From contig NZ_JASHJX010000013.1 of assembly GCF_030732985.1 (NCBI RefSeq), positions 19,653-83,652 on the forward strand: DNA of 64,000 nucleotides. The letters are read 5' to 3'. Within the stretch, counting starts at the first letter, position 1. Each line of letters begins with the position of its first letter. The notes under the pieces were generated by a model. That model was not told where the DNA came from and ran no database searches. It saw only the letters and a program-made list of their open reading frames with translations. The position numbers and the translations under genes are program-made. The DNA comes from Nioella sp. MMSF_3534 (lineage in GTDB: Bacteria; Pseudomonadota; Alphaproteobacteria; Rhodobacterales; Rhodobacteraceae). Positions 1-8,693 of the stretch are shown piece by piece.

Positions 1-1
1 G

Positions 2-1342
2 GAAGAGGCGGGGCAGGATCCGGCCATGGTGCAGGTTGCACCGGTCTGGCCGGAGACGGTGACTGCCGGTCCCTTCACCGTGGGTTTCGCGCCGACCTCG
101 CATTCCATCCCCGAGGCGTCGGCGCTTGTCATCGACAGCCCCGAGGGCCGTGTCGTGCATTCCGGCGACTTCAAGATCGACCCCGATCCGCGCGTGGGGG
201 AGCCGTTTGATCCTGCGATGTGGGAGGCGATCGGCAAGACCGGCATCCGGGCGCTGATCTGCGATTCCACCAATGTGTTCTCGCGCCATGCGGGCCGCAG
301 CGAAAGCGATTTGCCGGAACCGATCACCAAGCTGGTGGCAGAGGCGCGCGGCATGGTCGTGGCGACCACCTTCGCCTCCAACATCGCACGGGTGAAGACG
401 CTGGCCGAGGCGGGCCGCGCTGCCGGCCGCTCCGTGTGCCTGATGGGCCGGGCGATGAAGCGGATGGTAACGGTTGCGGTGGAAACCGGCGTGCTGACCG
501 ACTTCCCCTCGACCATCAGCCCCGAAGAAGCCACGCAGGTGCCACGCGAAAACCTGATGCTGATCGTGACCGGCAGCCAGGGCGAACGGCGTGCGGCCTC
601 GGCGGCGCTGTCTCGCGGCAAGTATCTGGGTCATGAGTTGAAAGAGGGCGATACGTTCCTCTTCTCCTCCAAGACCATTCCGGGCAACGAGGTGTCCGTG
701 GGACGCATCCAGAATGCGTTGTCGGAAATCGGTGTCGACATCGTCGATGAACAATCCGGGTTCTACCACGTCTCGGGCCATGCCAATCGCCCCGATCTTG
801 AACGGATGCACGGGCTGTTGAAGCCGCAGATCCTGGTCCCCAATCACGGCGAACACCGCCACCTGCGGGAACACTGCAAGGTGGGGGCGGCGGGCGGCAT
901 GACCCCGGTTCTGGCGCCCAATGGCTCCATGGTGGAGCTGTCGGGCAACAAGCCGGGCATCGTCGAACATGTGGACGTGACGCGGGCCTATCTCGATGGC
1001 TCCCGCGTGATCGGGGCGCTTGATGGCGTGGTGCGCGACCGGATGAAACTGGCGCTCAATGGTCTTGTGATCGTGGCGCTGATCATCGACGAGGAAGACG
1101 AGCCACTGGAAGATTGCTGGGTCGAATTGCGGGGCCTGCCAGAGATGGTGGGCAATCAGAGCCTGTCGGAGATGATCGAGGACCAACTGGCCGAGATGTT
1201 CCCGCGCCTGACCCACAAAATGGTCATGCATGACGATAAGCTGCAAGACGAGGTCAAGCGCGTCGTCCGGCAGGTTTGCGTGTCCGAGATTGGCCGCAAG
1301 CCAGAGGTCACGACCATCATCTCGCGCCTGATGGCGGGCTGA
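2..1342 (+). CDS. rnj: Ribonuclease J, 5' truncated by the window edge
   Basis: Metallo-beta-lactamase/beta-CASP ribonuclease acting in mRNA decay and RNA maturation with both exo- and endonuclease activity in the family. The frame is open from base 2, so the true start and the HxHxDH metal motif lie upstream of the window. Visible are HSGDFK with its metal-binding Asp, the CDSTN motif of the beta-CASP fold, GSQGE, and HVSGHA followed by PNHGEHRH near the end of the catalytic core, then the C-terminal dimerisation and RNA-binding part. About 446 codons remain of the usual 555 or so. The stop codon overlaps the start of the next gene by one base. Confidence 0.93.
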   Translation, partial: EEAGQDPAMVQVAPVWPETVTAGPFTVGFAPTSHSIPEASALVIDSPEGRVVHSGDFKIDPDPRVGEPFDPAMWEAIGKTGIRALICDSTNVFSRHAGRSESDLPEPITKLVAEARGMVVATTFASNIARVKTLAEAGRAAGRSVCLMGRAMKRMVTVAVETGVLTDFPSTISPEEATQVPRENLMLIVTGSQGERRAASAALSRGKYLGHELKEGDTFLFSSKTIPGNEVSVGRIQNALSEIGVDIVDEQSGFYHVSGHANRPDLERMHGLLKPQILVPNHGEHRHLREHCKVGAAGGMTPVLAPNGSMVELSGNKPGIVEHVDVTRAYLDGSRVIGALDGVVRDRMKLALNGLVIVALIIDEEDEPLEDCWVELRGLPEMVGNQSLSEMIEDQLAEMFPRLTHKMVMHDDKLQDEVKRVVRQVCVSEIGRKPEVTTIISRLMAG

Positions 1343-1728
1343 TGGCCCTTCGGGTGGAACACCTTCCCGGCCTGTCCGGGTGGGCCCCCGCCATGCTGCA
1401 TGAAAACGGAAACAGCTGGCTGAGCCTGCCGGTGGCCAGCGGCCATGCGGAGTTTTCCATCCGCCTGCCGCTGACCGAACCCCACGTCGCTGCCCTGCGT
1501 GCCGACCCGGCGCGCGCCTGGATCATCTTTGGCGCGCTACACGCACGGCTGCAATCGCTTGGCCCCCGCGTGGGACAAAGCCTCGCGCCGGACATCGCGG
1601 CGGCCATCCTGCCCCGTATTCTCGGGGCCGAGGATCTTGGCCGTCTTTGCACCGATCTGCGCGCGGAGGTGCCGGATTTCGACAATGCCATCGCACAGGC
1701 TTCCGACCACAGCTTTCACGCGCCCTGA
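1342..1728 (+). CDS. Hypothetical protein translationally coupled to RNase J
   Basis: A 128-residue protein whose ATG shares its A with the RNase J stop codon (TGATG arrangement), so it is probably translated by re-initiation. I do not recognise a domain. It has no signal peptide or membrane segment, is rich in Ala, Leu and Pro, and looks like a small soluble cytoplasmic protein. An in-frame start further upstream (1276) would lie inside the RNase J gene and is unlikely. The tight coupling suggests a role near RNA metabolism, but that is inference only. Confidence 0.7.
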   Translation: MALRVEHLPGLSGWAPAMLHENGNSWLSLPVASGHAEFSIRLPLTEPHVAALRADPARAWIIFGALHARLQSLGPRVGQSLAPDIAAAILPRILGAEDLGRLCTDLRAEVPDFDNAIAQASDHSFHAP

Positions 1729-1820
1729 AGGCGGGAACGCGACCTTCTGCCGGTCGGAAAAGGGTTAGACTGCGGGCTGTCCCCGGCGTTTCCTGACCGA
1801 AACGGCTATGGGAGGACGCC

Positions 1821-2660
1821 ATGTGGACTGCAGATGATCTGATCGACCGGGAACGCTATCCGATCCACGAGCATGGCCCGGCCCGAGATGCGGTGCTGGC
1901 CAAGGTGCGCGCCGATCTGGCGCAAGACGGCTGCGCGGTCATCAAGGGATTCCTGACGCCGGCAGGCGTTGCGGCCCTGGCGGCGGAGGCCGACAGCGTC
2001 GCCGACAAGGGCCACCGCAGCTACAACCGCACCAATGCCTATTTCACCGCCGATGACCCGAGCCTGCCCGAGGATGACCCGCGCCGGCAGTTCTTTGACC
2101 GCTCCAACGCCTTCATTCCGGCGGATAATTTTGCCAAGTCCGGTCCGCTGCGCACCATCCATGACAGCGCGGGGTTTGACGATTTCATCCGCGACTGCCT
2201 GCAGGAAACCCGGTTCTACCGCTATGCCGACCCGCTGGCCGATGTGATCGTGAACGCGGCGGGCGAGGGCAATGGATTCCCCTGGCATTTCGACACCAAC
2301 AATTTCACCGTGACGCTGGCCATTCAGAATGCGGAAGGGGGCGGGGCCTTTGAATATGCCCCGATGATCCGCGAGACGGACGAGAATTTCGACGAGGTGT
2401 CCCGCGTGCTGAACGGCACGTCAGACCGGGTGACGGTGCTCAACCTCGAACCCGGTGACCTGCAGCTGTTCAAGGGGCGCTATTCCCTGCACCGGGTCGC
2501 GCCGCTGAAAGGCCCCCGACCGCGCTATGTCGCCATATTCTCTTACGTGGATCAGCCCGACATGGTGGGCGCGCCGGAACGCACCCGCCAGCTATACGGC
2601 CGCACGCTGCCCATCCATCACGAACGGGCAGGCCAGCGAGGGGATACGCTGATCGACTGA
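1821..2660 (+). CDS. 2-oxoglutarate/Fe(II) oxygenase, HalD/BesD-like
   Basis: A 279-residue cupin-fold oxygenase. The facial triad is visible as H156-x-D158 (motif PWHFDTNNF) and H224 (SLHRV), with R226 or R235 as likely 2-oxoglutarate anchors. The blocks GGAFEYAPMIR, PGDLQLFKGRYSLHRV and RYVAIFSY resemble, by my recollection, the HalD/BesD group of amino-acid-modifying 2OG enzymes. In the halogenases of that group the Asp ligand is replaced by Gly to make room for chloride; here Asp158 is kept, so hydroxylation is expected. The substrate is unknown. It stands alone, 92 bases after the upstream hypothetical gene, with GGAGGACGCC before the ATG as ribosome binding site. Confidence 0.72.
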   Translation: MWTADDLIDRERYPIHEHGPARDAVLAKVRADLAQDGCAVIKGFLTPAGVAALAAEADSVADKGHRSYNRTNAYFTADDPSLPEDDPRRQFFDRSNAFIPADNFAKSGPLRTIHDSAGFDDFIRDCLQETRFYRYADPLADVIVNAAGEGNGFPWHFDTNNFTVTLAIQNAEGGGAFEYAPMIRETDENFDEVSRVLNGTSDRVTVLNLEPGDLQLFKGRYSLHRVAPLKGPRPRYVAIFSYVDQPDMVGAPERTRQLYGRTLPIHHERAGQRGDTLID

Positions 2661-2668
2661 AGGGGGCC

Positions 2669-4189
2669 TCAGGCGGCGTTTTCGCTGTCGCCGTTGTCGC
2701 TGGCTTCGGCATAGGTTTCCGCCTCCTGCGGGGCCTCTGCGGGCTCTGCAGCCTCGCCGCGGCGTTCCGCGAAGCTCAGCGCGATGAAGCTTGGCATGTG
2801 ATCGCCCATGCCGACCACCTGTTTGCCGCCCCTGTCGCTGCGGTCACCGCGACGCCCGCCGCCGGATTTGCCGCGTGGCTCGGACTTGCGCGCTTCCGGC
2901 TTGCGGGGTTCGGCCTGAACGGGGGCTTCTTCGGCGCTGGCGTCTTCGGATTTCCGGGACCGCGACCGGCTACGCCGGGCGGGCTTTTCTTCGTCGGGTT
3001 TGGCGTCGGCCGCATCCCGCCGGGCGGAGGATGCGCTTGGTTGCCACGGTGCCTCGGCGCGCGGAATCGTCGACTCGGTCAGCGATTCGATGGCGGCCAG
3101 CAGTTTGTCATCCGCCGGCACGGCAATCATGATCGCGGTGCCCTTGCGGCCTGCGCGGCCGGTGCGCCCGATACGGTGCACGTAATCCTCGGCATGGCCG
3201 GGCACGTCGTAGTTGAACACATGGCTCACGTTCGGAATGTCGAGCCCGCGCGCGGCCACATCCGAGGCCACGAGATACTTGATCGACCCATCCCGGAACC
3301 CGTCCAGCGTGCGCATGCGGTGCGACTGGTCGAGATCGCCGTGGATCGGTTCGGCGTTCAGCCCGTGCTTCTTCAGCGACTTGGCGACGATATCCACGTC
3401 CACCTTGCGGTTGCAGAAGATGATCGCGTTGGTGCAGCCTTCGCCTTCTTCCTTGATCAGCGCGCGCAGCATTTCGCGTTTCTGCTTGGCGGTCTGGTCG
3501 CGGCGGGTAGGTTTGAATTCCACCAGCTTCTGGGTGATCGTGTCCGATGTCGTCGACTGCCGCGCGACTTCGATCTTGGCGGGGTTCGACAGGAAGGTGT
3601 TGGTGATCCGCTCGATCTCCGGCGCCATGGTGGCCGAAAAGAACAGCGTTTGCCGCGTAAAGGGGGTCAGGCCGAAAATCCGCTCGATATCGGGGATGAA
3701 ACCCATGTCGAGCATCCGGTCGGCCTCGTCCACGACCATGATCTTCACGTCGTTCAGGATCAGCTTGCCGCGCTCGAAATGGTCGAGCAGGCGGCCCGGC
3801 GTGGCGATGAGAACATCGACGCCTTTGTCGATCAGCGCCTCCTGTTCCTTGAAGCTGACCCCGCCGATCAGCAGCGCCTTGGTCAGTTTCACGTATTTGG
3901 CGTAGATGTCGAAGTTCTCTGCCACCTGCGCGGCAAGTTCGCGCGTCGGGCACAGCACCAGGCTGCGCGGCATCCGGGCACGGGCGCGGCCACGGGCCAG
4001 CGCGGTGATCATCGGCAGGGTAAAGCTGGCGGTCTTGCCGGTGCCGGTCTGCGCGATGCCAAGGACGTCGCGTCCTTCCAGGGCTGGGGGGATGGCGCCC
4101 GCCTGGATCGGGGTGGGCGTTTCGTAGCCGGCTTCTTCAACGGCTTTCAGAACCTTGGGGTTAAGGCTGAGATCGGAAAATTTCGTCAT
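2669..4189 (-). CDS. DEAD-box ATP-dependent RNA helicase
   Basis: RhlE-like helicase that remodels RNA structures using ATP. Counting from the ATG at 4189 (506 residues), the Q motif TPIQ is near 25-28, Walker A AQTGTGKT at 46-53, DEAD at 154-157, SAT at 185-187, and the C-terminal helicase lobe ends with HRIGRTGRAG. After about residue 385 comes a low-complexity tail rich in Arg, Ser, Glu and Ala (SRSRSR, GGGRRGDRSDRGG), typical of RNA-binding tails. An ATG eight codons upstream (4213) is possible, but MTKFSDL is the usual family N terminus. It converges with the oxygenase gene; only eight bases separate them. Confidence 0.93.
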   Translation of the reverse strand: MTKFSDLSLNPKVLKAVEEAGYETPTPIQAGAIPPALEGRDVLGIAQTGTGKTASFTLPMITALARGRARARMPRSLVLCPTRELAAQVAENFDIYAKYVKLTKALLIGGVSFKEQEALIDKGVDVLIATPGRLLDHFERGKLILNDVKIMVVDEADRMLDMGFIPDIERIFGLTPFTRQTLFFSATMAPEIERITNTFLSNPAKIEVARQSTTSDTITQKLVEFKPTRRDQTAKQKREMLRALIKEEGEGCTNAIIFCNRKVDVDIVAKSLKKHGLNAEPIHGDLDQSHRMRTLDGFRDGSIKYLVASDVAARGLDIPNVSHVFNYDVPGHAEDYVHRIGRTGRAGRKGTAIMIAVPADDKLLAAIESLTESTIPRAEAPWQPSASSARRDAADAKPDEEKPARRSRSRSRKSEDASAEEAPVQAEPRKPEARKSEPRGKSGGGRRGDRSDRGGKQVVGMGDHMPSFIALSFAERRGEAAEPAEAPQEAETYAEASDNGDSENAA

Positions 4190-4346
4190 ATGCGTCCAGT
4201 CTGGCGGGGTCATTTGCCCGCGTCATGTGAGATGGAGCGCATCTGCCACATCGCGCTCCGCGGTTCGGACATCGCGCGTGTCGCGATGCTGCGAATGCAC
4301 ATAAAACAAAACGCGGAAATGGTCAAATCCAAGCCGATTTGCGGGG

Positions 4347-4829
4347 TTATGGCGTGTCCGGTTGTTGCGAACGGGTCGTCATATAGCGGAACAACGCGGC
4401 CGGGGCGTGAATCCCGATGCGGCCATAGGGGCCGAGCAGATGGGCGCTGAACCCTTCGCGCGTGGCACGTTCGATCATACCGGGGCCAAGCGCGATGAAG
4501 CCGAGCGCGTCGTTTCGGCAATGCCCGTGCGTGCAGCCGAGCCGGTGATCGAGCCGCCGAAAGGGCAGTTCGCGGCCCGAGTGATACGCCCCGGAGATGC
4601 GCAACCGGTGCACCCCGTCGCGCCTGTGGCTGATCACCAATGCCCGGACCGGCGCAGCGTCGTCACCCGTCAGCACCACCACATGACCATAGAGCACATG
4701 GTGCGGATGGTCCGAAATCACGACCTGATGGGAGTATGTACCGGTAATCCCCGTGACTGGTGACGCGAACTCGCCGCCCGCAGTTACGCAGGCGGCGAGG
4801 CCCACGCAAATCACTAGATACCGGTACAT
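4347..4829 (-). CDS. Putative small lipoprotein of unknown function
   Basis: A 160-residue protein with a short hydrophobic N terminus and a lipobox-like LAAC at residues 11-14, so it may be lipid-anchored; an ordinary signal peptide is the alternative. The mature part is rich in His, Gly and Arg with no domain I recognise. It lies between the helicase and release factor 3 genes on the same strand, with more than 60 bases on each side, so it is probably its own transcription unit. Confidence 0.6.
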   Translation of the reverse strand: MYRYLVICVGLAACVTAGGEFASPVTGITGTYSHQVVISDHPHHVLYGHVVVLTGDDAAPVRALVISHRRDGVHRLRISGAYHSGRELPFRRLDHRLGCTHGHCRNDALGFIALGPGMIERATREGFSAHLLGPYGRIGIHAPAALFRYMTTRSQQPDTP

Positions 4830-4898
4830 CCGGCCAAGATGCGCATCAAAAGGTAAACAGAAGATTAACAGGGGTTTAGCGGTTACTCTTCACCCCGG

Positions 4899-6506
4899 TC
4901 AGACCATCATTTCCTTCGTCGCCGTCAGCTTCACATCCGGGTAATCCCGGCCCACGCGGTCGATATCCCATTGCAGGCGGGTCAGGAAAACCGGGTCGCC
5001 GTCATTGTCTGTGGCCATGTGCTGCTTGTTGGCGGCGGCGAATTTCTCCACCGCCAGACGCTCGCCCTGAACCCACCGGGCCGAGGTGAACTGAGAGGGT
5101 TCGAACCGTACCGGCAGGCCGTATTCCAGCTCGATCCGGCTGGCCAGAACCTCGAATTGCAGCGCGCCGACGACGCCCACGATAAAGCCAGAGCCGAAAG
5201 TGGGCTTGAAGATCTTGGCCGCGCCTTCCTCGGCAAACTGCATCAGCGCCTTGTCCAGATGCTTGGCCTTCAGCGGGTCGCCCGCACGGCAGGTCTGCAA
5301 CAGTTCCGGCGCGAAGGAGGGGATGCCGGTGAAGCGCAGGGCCTCGCCCTCGGTCAGCGCATCGCCGATTCGCAATTGCCCGTGGTTCGGGATGCCGATG
5401 ATGTCGCCCGCCCAGGCCTCCTCCGCCAGTTCACGGTCGCTTGCCAGGAACAGTACCGGGCTGGAAATGGCCATCGGTTTCTTGGAACGCACATGGGTCA
5501 TCTTCATGCCGCGTTGGAAATGGCCAGAGGCCAGCCGCACGAAGGCCACCCGGTCGCGGTGCTTGGGGTCCATATTGGCCTGCACCTTGAAGACGAAACC
5601 GGTGACCTTCTTTTCCTCCGGCGCGACCTCGCGCGGGGTGGCGGTCTGGACCTGCGGTTCGGGGCCGTAGCCTGCGATGCCGTCCATCAGTTCCTTGACG
5701 CCGAAGCTGTTAATGGCCGAGCCGAACCAGATCGGCGTCAGGTGCCCTTCGAGGAAGCTCTGCTTGTCGAGCGGCGGCAGCAGCTCGCGCGCCATTTCCA
5801 CCTCTTCGCGCAGCTTTTCCAGCAGGTCGGCAGGGATATGTTCTTCCAGTGCCGGATCGTCCAGCCCCTCGATCTTGATCGACTCCGCCACCTTGTTGCG
5901 GTCGGCGCGGTCCATCAGTTCCAGCCGGTCACGCAGCAGGTCATAGCAGCCGAGGAAATCGCGGCCCATGCCAATCGGCCAGCTTGCGGGGGTCACGTCG
6001 ATCGCCAGATTTTCCTGGATCTCGTCAATGATATCAAAGACGTCGCGGCTTTCACGGTCCATCTTGTTGCAGAAGGTCAGGATCGGCAGGTCGCGCAACC
6101 GGCAGACCTCGAACAGTTTCTGCGTCTGGCTTTCCACGCCCTTGGCCCCGTCGATCACCATGATCGCGGCGTCAACGGCGGTGAGCGTCCGGTAGGTATC
6201 CTCGGAAAAGTCGCTATGCCCCGGCGTGTCCACGAGGTTGAAGCGGTATTTGCCGTAATCGAAGGACATGGCCGAGGCCGAAACCGAAATGCCCCGGTCC
6301 TTTTCCATCTGCATGAAGTCCGAGCGCGTGCGCCGCGCCTCGCCCTTTGCACGCACCTGTCCGGCCATCTGGATGGCGCCCCCGTAGAGGAGGAATTTTT
6401 CCGTCAGCGTCGTCTTGCCCGCGTCGGGATGCGAGATGATCGCAAAGGTCCGGCGGCGGGCGATTTCGGGCGGCAGGTCGGGGCGGTTCGTGGGCGTGTC
6501 CAGCAT
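4899..6506 (-). CDS. prfC: Peptide chain release factor 3
   Basis: Ribosomal GTPase that removes RF1/RF2 after peptide release. From the ATG at 6506 the protein has 535 residues, the usual family length. G1 is SHPDAGKTT at 25-33, G3 is DTPGH at 93-97 and G4 is NKMD at 147-150; the EF-G-like domains II and III follow, with the family block GALQFEVLASRIELEYG near the C terminus. A start 12 codons upstream (6542) is open but would add a non-conserved leader. It stands alone on the minus strand. Confidence 0.95.
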   Translation of the reverse strand: MLDTPTNRPDLPPEIARRRTFAIISHPDAGKTTLTEKFLLYGGAIQMAGQVRAKGEARRTRSDFMQMEKDRGISVSASAMSFDYGKYRFNLVDTPGHSDFSEDTYRTLTAVDAAIMVIDGAKGVESQTQKLFEVCRLRDLPILTFCNKMDRESRDVFDIIDEIQENLAIDVTPASWPIGMGRDFLGCYDLLRDRLELMDRADRNKVAESIKIEGLDDPALEEHIPADLLEKLREEVEMARELLPPLDKQSFLEGHLTPIWFGSAINSFGVKELMDGIAGYGPEPQVQTATPREVAPEEKKVTGFVFKVQANMDPKHRDRVAFVRLASGHFQRGMKMTHVRSKKPMAISSPVLFLASDRELAEEAWAGDIIGIPNHGQLRIGDALTEGEALRFTGIPSFAPELLQTCRAGDPLKAKHLDKALMQFAEEGAAKIFKPTFGSGFIVGVVGALQFEVLASRIELEYGLPVRFEPSQFTSARWVQGERLAVEKFAAANKQHMATDNDGDPVFLTRLQWDIDRVGRDYPDVKLTATKEMMV

Positions 6507-6681
6507 GGCCGCGCGTATAGGCGCAGCCATGCGGATTGGCAAGGAAATCCGGGTCTCGGGCAGAATGCCCTCGGGCGTTGTCCGTCGTTATCACCGGTCC
6601 TTGGCAGGTGGTCGAGATGCCGGGGCCATGCCCACCCACAGGCCGCGCCACGCGACGAAGGCATAGTACGACCGGAGCCGC

Positions 6682-7680
6682 CTAATCCGTCTGTCCGCGA
6701 CTGGCCCGGGTCAGGCGTTCGGCGGGGTCCCCGGCCTCTGTCAGGGCCTTGTCATCGACCTCGATATCGGCGGCCAGCAGGCGGTCGGCATCGGTCTGTT
6801 CAATCTCTACATCGTCGGGCAGGGCGGCGCGGGTCTGGGGGGTGACCAGCAGGCTTTCGACCGCGACACCCTCGGCATAGATGATCTCATGCGCGCCAAA
6901 GAGGATCTGGTAGCTTTCGATGAAGCCCCCTTCCTCGCGCCGCACCGTGTCGCCATTGACCAGATGCGCGGCCTTGACCAGCACCTCGGCCCGCCCCGTC
7001 CCAAGCTCGTCGCTGCGCTGCCAGATGAACAACCGGTGATGCGGAAAGAGCCGCAGGTCATTGGCGGTGTTGAGCGTGCCTTCGCGGATTCGGATCGGGG
7101 CCAGGGCACCGGTGGCCCGCTGCACCTGTTGGCCGATCCAGCGTACTTCCTGCGGTCCGTGATCTCGGGTCAGCAATCGGTCGCCCGCCTGCAACTCCTC
7201 CACCGGCACCTGCCGCCCGTTGGCCATCGTCAACCGCGTCCCCGCGATGAAGCTGACGCTGGCGATATCGGCCAGCCGCTGCGCGGCCAATGCGGGTTCT
7301 GATGCGACAAGCTCGTATTCCCCGCGCGGGGTCATCGGGGCCAGTGGCAGGAAATGGCGGGCGGTGTCTTCGTCGCCCGTCACGGTCAGGATCAGCAGTT
7401 CCACGAAGGTGCCTTCGGGGGCCATCATGCTGTGGCAGACCTCCAGCAGAACCTTGTCGCCCGGTTGCCCGACGCCGGAGCCGTCCGCCACTTCGGTGCC
7501 CTCCGGCCCATCCCAGATCGCCAGAGCCCGCGGCTGCGCGTCACGGGACAGGCGGTAGCTGTCGCCGGCCACGACGTCCTGCAGACCACCGATCGGATCG
7601 CCCTCATTGGCCCCCCAATGCACGATCAGGTCGCTGGCGGTATAGGTGGGAAAGCTGAACTGGGCGGTACGACGGGACAT
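6682..7680 (-). CDS. Hint-domain protein
   Basis: A 332-residue protein with an unassigned N-terminal half and a Hint domain from about residue 140 to 285 (FIAGTRLTMANGRQVPVEEL, AGDRLLTRDHGPQEVRWIG, FPHHRLFIW, VLVKAAHLVNG), the Hint_2 type common in Rhodobacteraceae. Such domains normally open with Cys (CFTPGT-like); here the corresponding residue is Ser143. The tail is acidic with many Asp and Glu. The ATG at 7680 is chosen because AAGGAA lies about seven bases before it; the GTG just upstream at 7683 would be too close. No export signal is evident. Function unknown; family members are often secreted or self-processing. Confidence 0.8.
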   Translation of the reverse strand: MSRRTAQFSFPTYTASDLIVHWGANEGDPIGGLQDVVAGDSYRLSRDAQPRALAIWDGPEGTEVADGSGVGQPGDKVLLEVCHSMMAPEGTFVELLILTVTGDEDTARHFLPLAPMTPRGEYELVASEPALAAQRLADIASVSFIAGTRLTMANGRQVPVEELQAGDRLLTRDHGPQEVRWIGQQVQRATGALAPIRIREGTLNTANDLRLFPHHRLFIWQRSDELGTGRAEVLVKAAHLVNGDTVRREEGGFIESYQILFGAHEIIYAEGVAVESLLVTPQTRAALPDDVEIEQTDADRLLAADIEVDDKALTEAGDPAERLTRASRGQTD

Positions 7681-7807
7681 CACGAATTCCTTTGCGCCTT
7701 GGCTAGTCCCGAGCAGGGCGAACCGTCAAGCGGTCAGAAGGTGGCAGGGCCGATATCAGCATGGTAAGGCACTGGTTAACGAAACATGAATGACGGGGAA
7801 AAGGATC

Positions 7808-8587
7808 ATGGATCTGGGAATTTCTGGCAAGCGCGCATTGGTCTGCGCCTCGTCCAAGGGGCTTGGGCGTGGCTGTGCCGAGATGCTGGCGGCCAATGGC
7901 GTCAACCTGGTGATGAACGCGCGCGGGGCCGAAGCGCTGGAAAAGGCGGCAGAGGATCTTCGCGCTGCCCACGGGGTGGAGGTGATGGCCATCGCCGCTG
8001 ACATCACCACCGAAGAGGGCCGCGCCAAGGTGCTGGCAGCCGCCGGTGACGTCGATATCCTCGTCAACAACGCGGGCGGTCCGCCGCCGGGCAGCTGGCA
8101 GGACTGGGAGCGTGAGGATTTCATCAAGGCGCTCGACGCAAACATGCTGACCCCGATTGCCCTGATGAAGGCGCTGATGCCGGGGATGATGGCGCGCGGA
8201 TGGGGCAGGGTGGTGAACATCACCTCGCAATCCGTGAAGGCTCCGATCGCGGTTCTGGGCCTGTCGAACTCGGCCCGCGCCGGGCTGACCGGCTATGTTG
8301 CGGGGACGTCCCGGCAGGTGGCCGGAAAAGGCGTGATCATCAACAACCTTCTGCCGGGCATCCATGCGACCGACCGGGCCGTTTCGCTCGATACGGCCGC
8401 CGCCGCACAGGATGGCATCACGCTGGAAGAGGCCATGGACCGCCGCGCCGCGACGATCCCGGCCGGGCGCTATGGCACGGCAGAGGAGTTCGGGGCGACC
8501 TGTGCATTCCTGTGCTCTCAATACGCGGGCTATATGGTCGGTCAGAACATCCTTCTGGACGGCGGTTCGACGAATGCGACGCTGTAG
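7808..8587 (+). CDS. SDR-family oxidoreductase, catalytic Tyr/Lys missing
   Basis: A 259-residue Rossmann-fold protein of the short-chain dehydrogenase/reductase family. The nucleotide-binding motif ASSKGLGRG is at 14-22, NNAGG at 87-91 and the catalytic-type Ser in NITSQS at about 140. The YxxxK site aligns with S153-N-S-A-R157, so both catalytic residues are replaced; I believe a recognised SDR subgroup with this pattern exists in proteobacteria. The ATG at 7808 is preceded by AAAAGGATC; an ATG at 7790 would add six residues. Substrate unknown. It is a single gene, followed by a long hairpin at 8656-8693. Confidence 0.85.
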   Translation: MDLGISGKRALVCASSKGLGRGCAEMLAANGVNLVMNARGAEALEKAAEDLRAAHGVEVMAIAADITTEEGRAKVLAAAGDVDILVNNAGGPPPGSWQDWEREDFIKALDANMLTPIALMKALMPGMMARGWGRVVNITSQSVKAPIAVLGLSNSARAGLTGYVAGTSRQVAGKGVIINNLLPGIHATDRAVSLDTAAAAQDGITLEEAMDRRAATIPAGRYGTAEEFGATCAFLCSQYAGYMVGQNILLDGGSTNATL

Positions 8588-8655
8588 AGGCGTCGAATTC
8601 GTCGATTCCGGACAGGGGCTTGCGTGAGACTCCGCCTATAACATCCTGACTCCGA

Positions 8656-8693
8656 ACAAGTTTCTCTCGTCTCAGCGAGACGGGAGGGCTTGT
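8656..8693 (+). other. Long stem-loop downstream of the SDR gene
   Basis: An outer stem ACAAG/CTTGT encloses an inner ten-base-pair stem CTCTCGTCTC/GAGACGGGAG with one G-T wobble and an AGC loop. It starts 68 bases after the SDR stop. A weak CTTTCCC follows, so it may be the SDR terminator or an RNA-stabilising hairpin. Confidence 0.4.
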
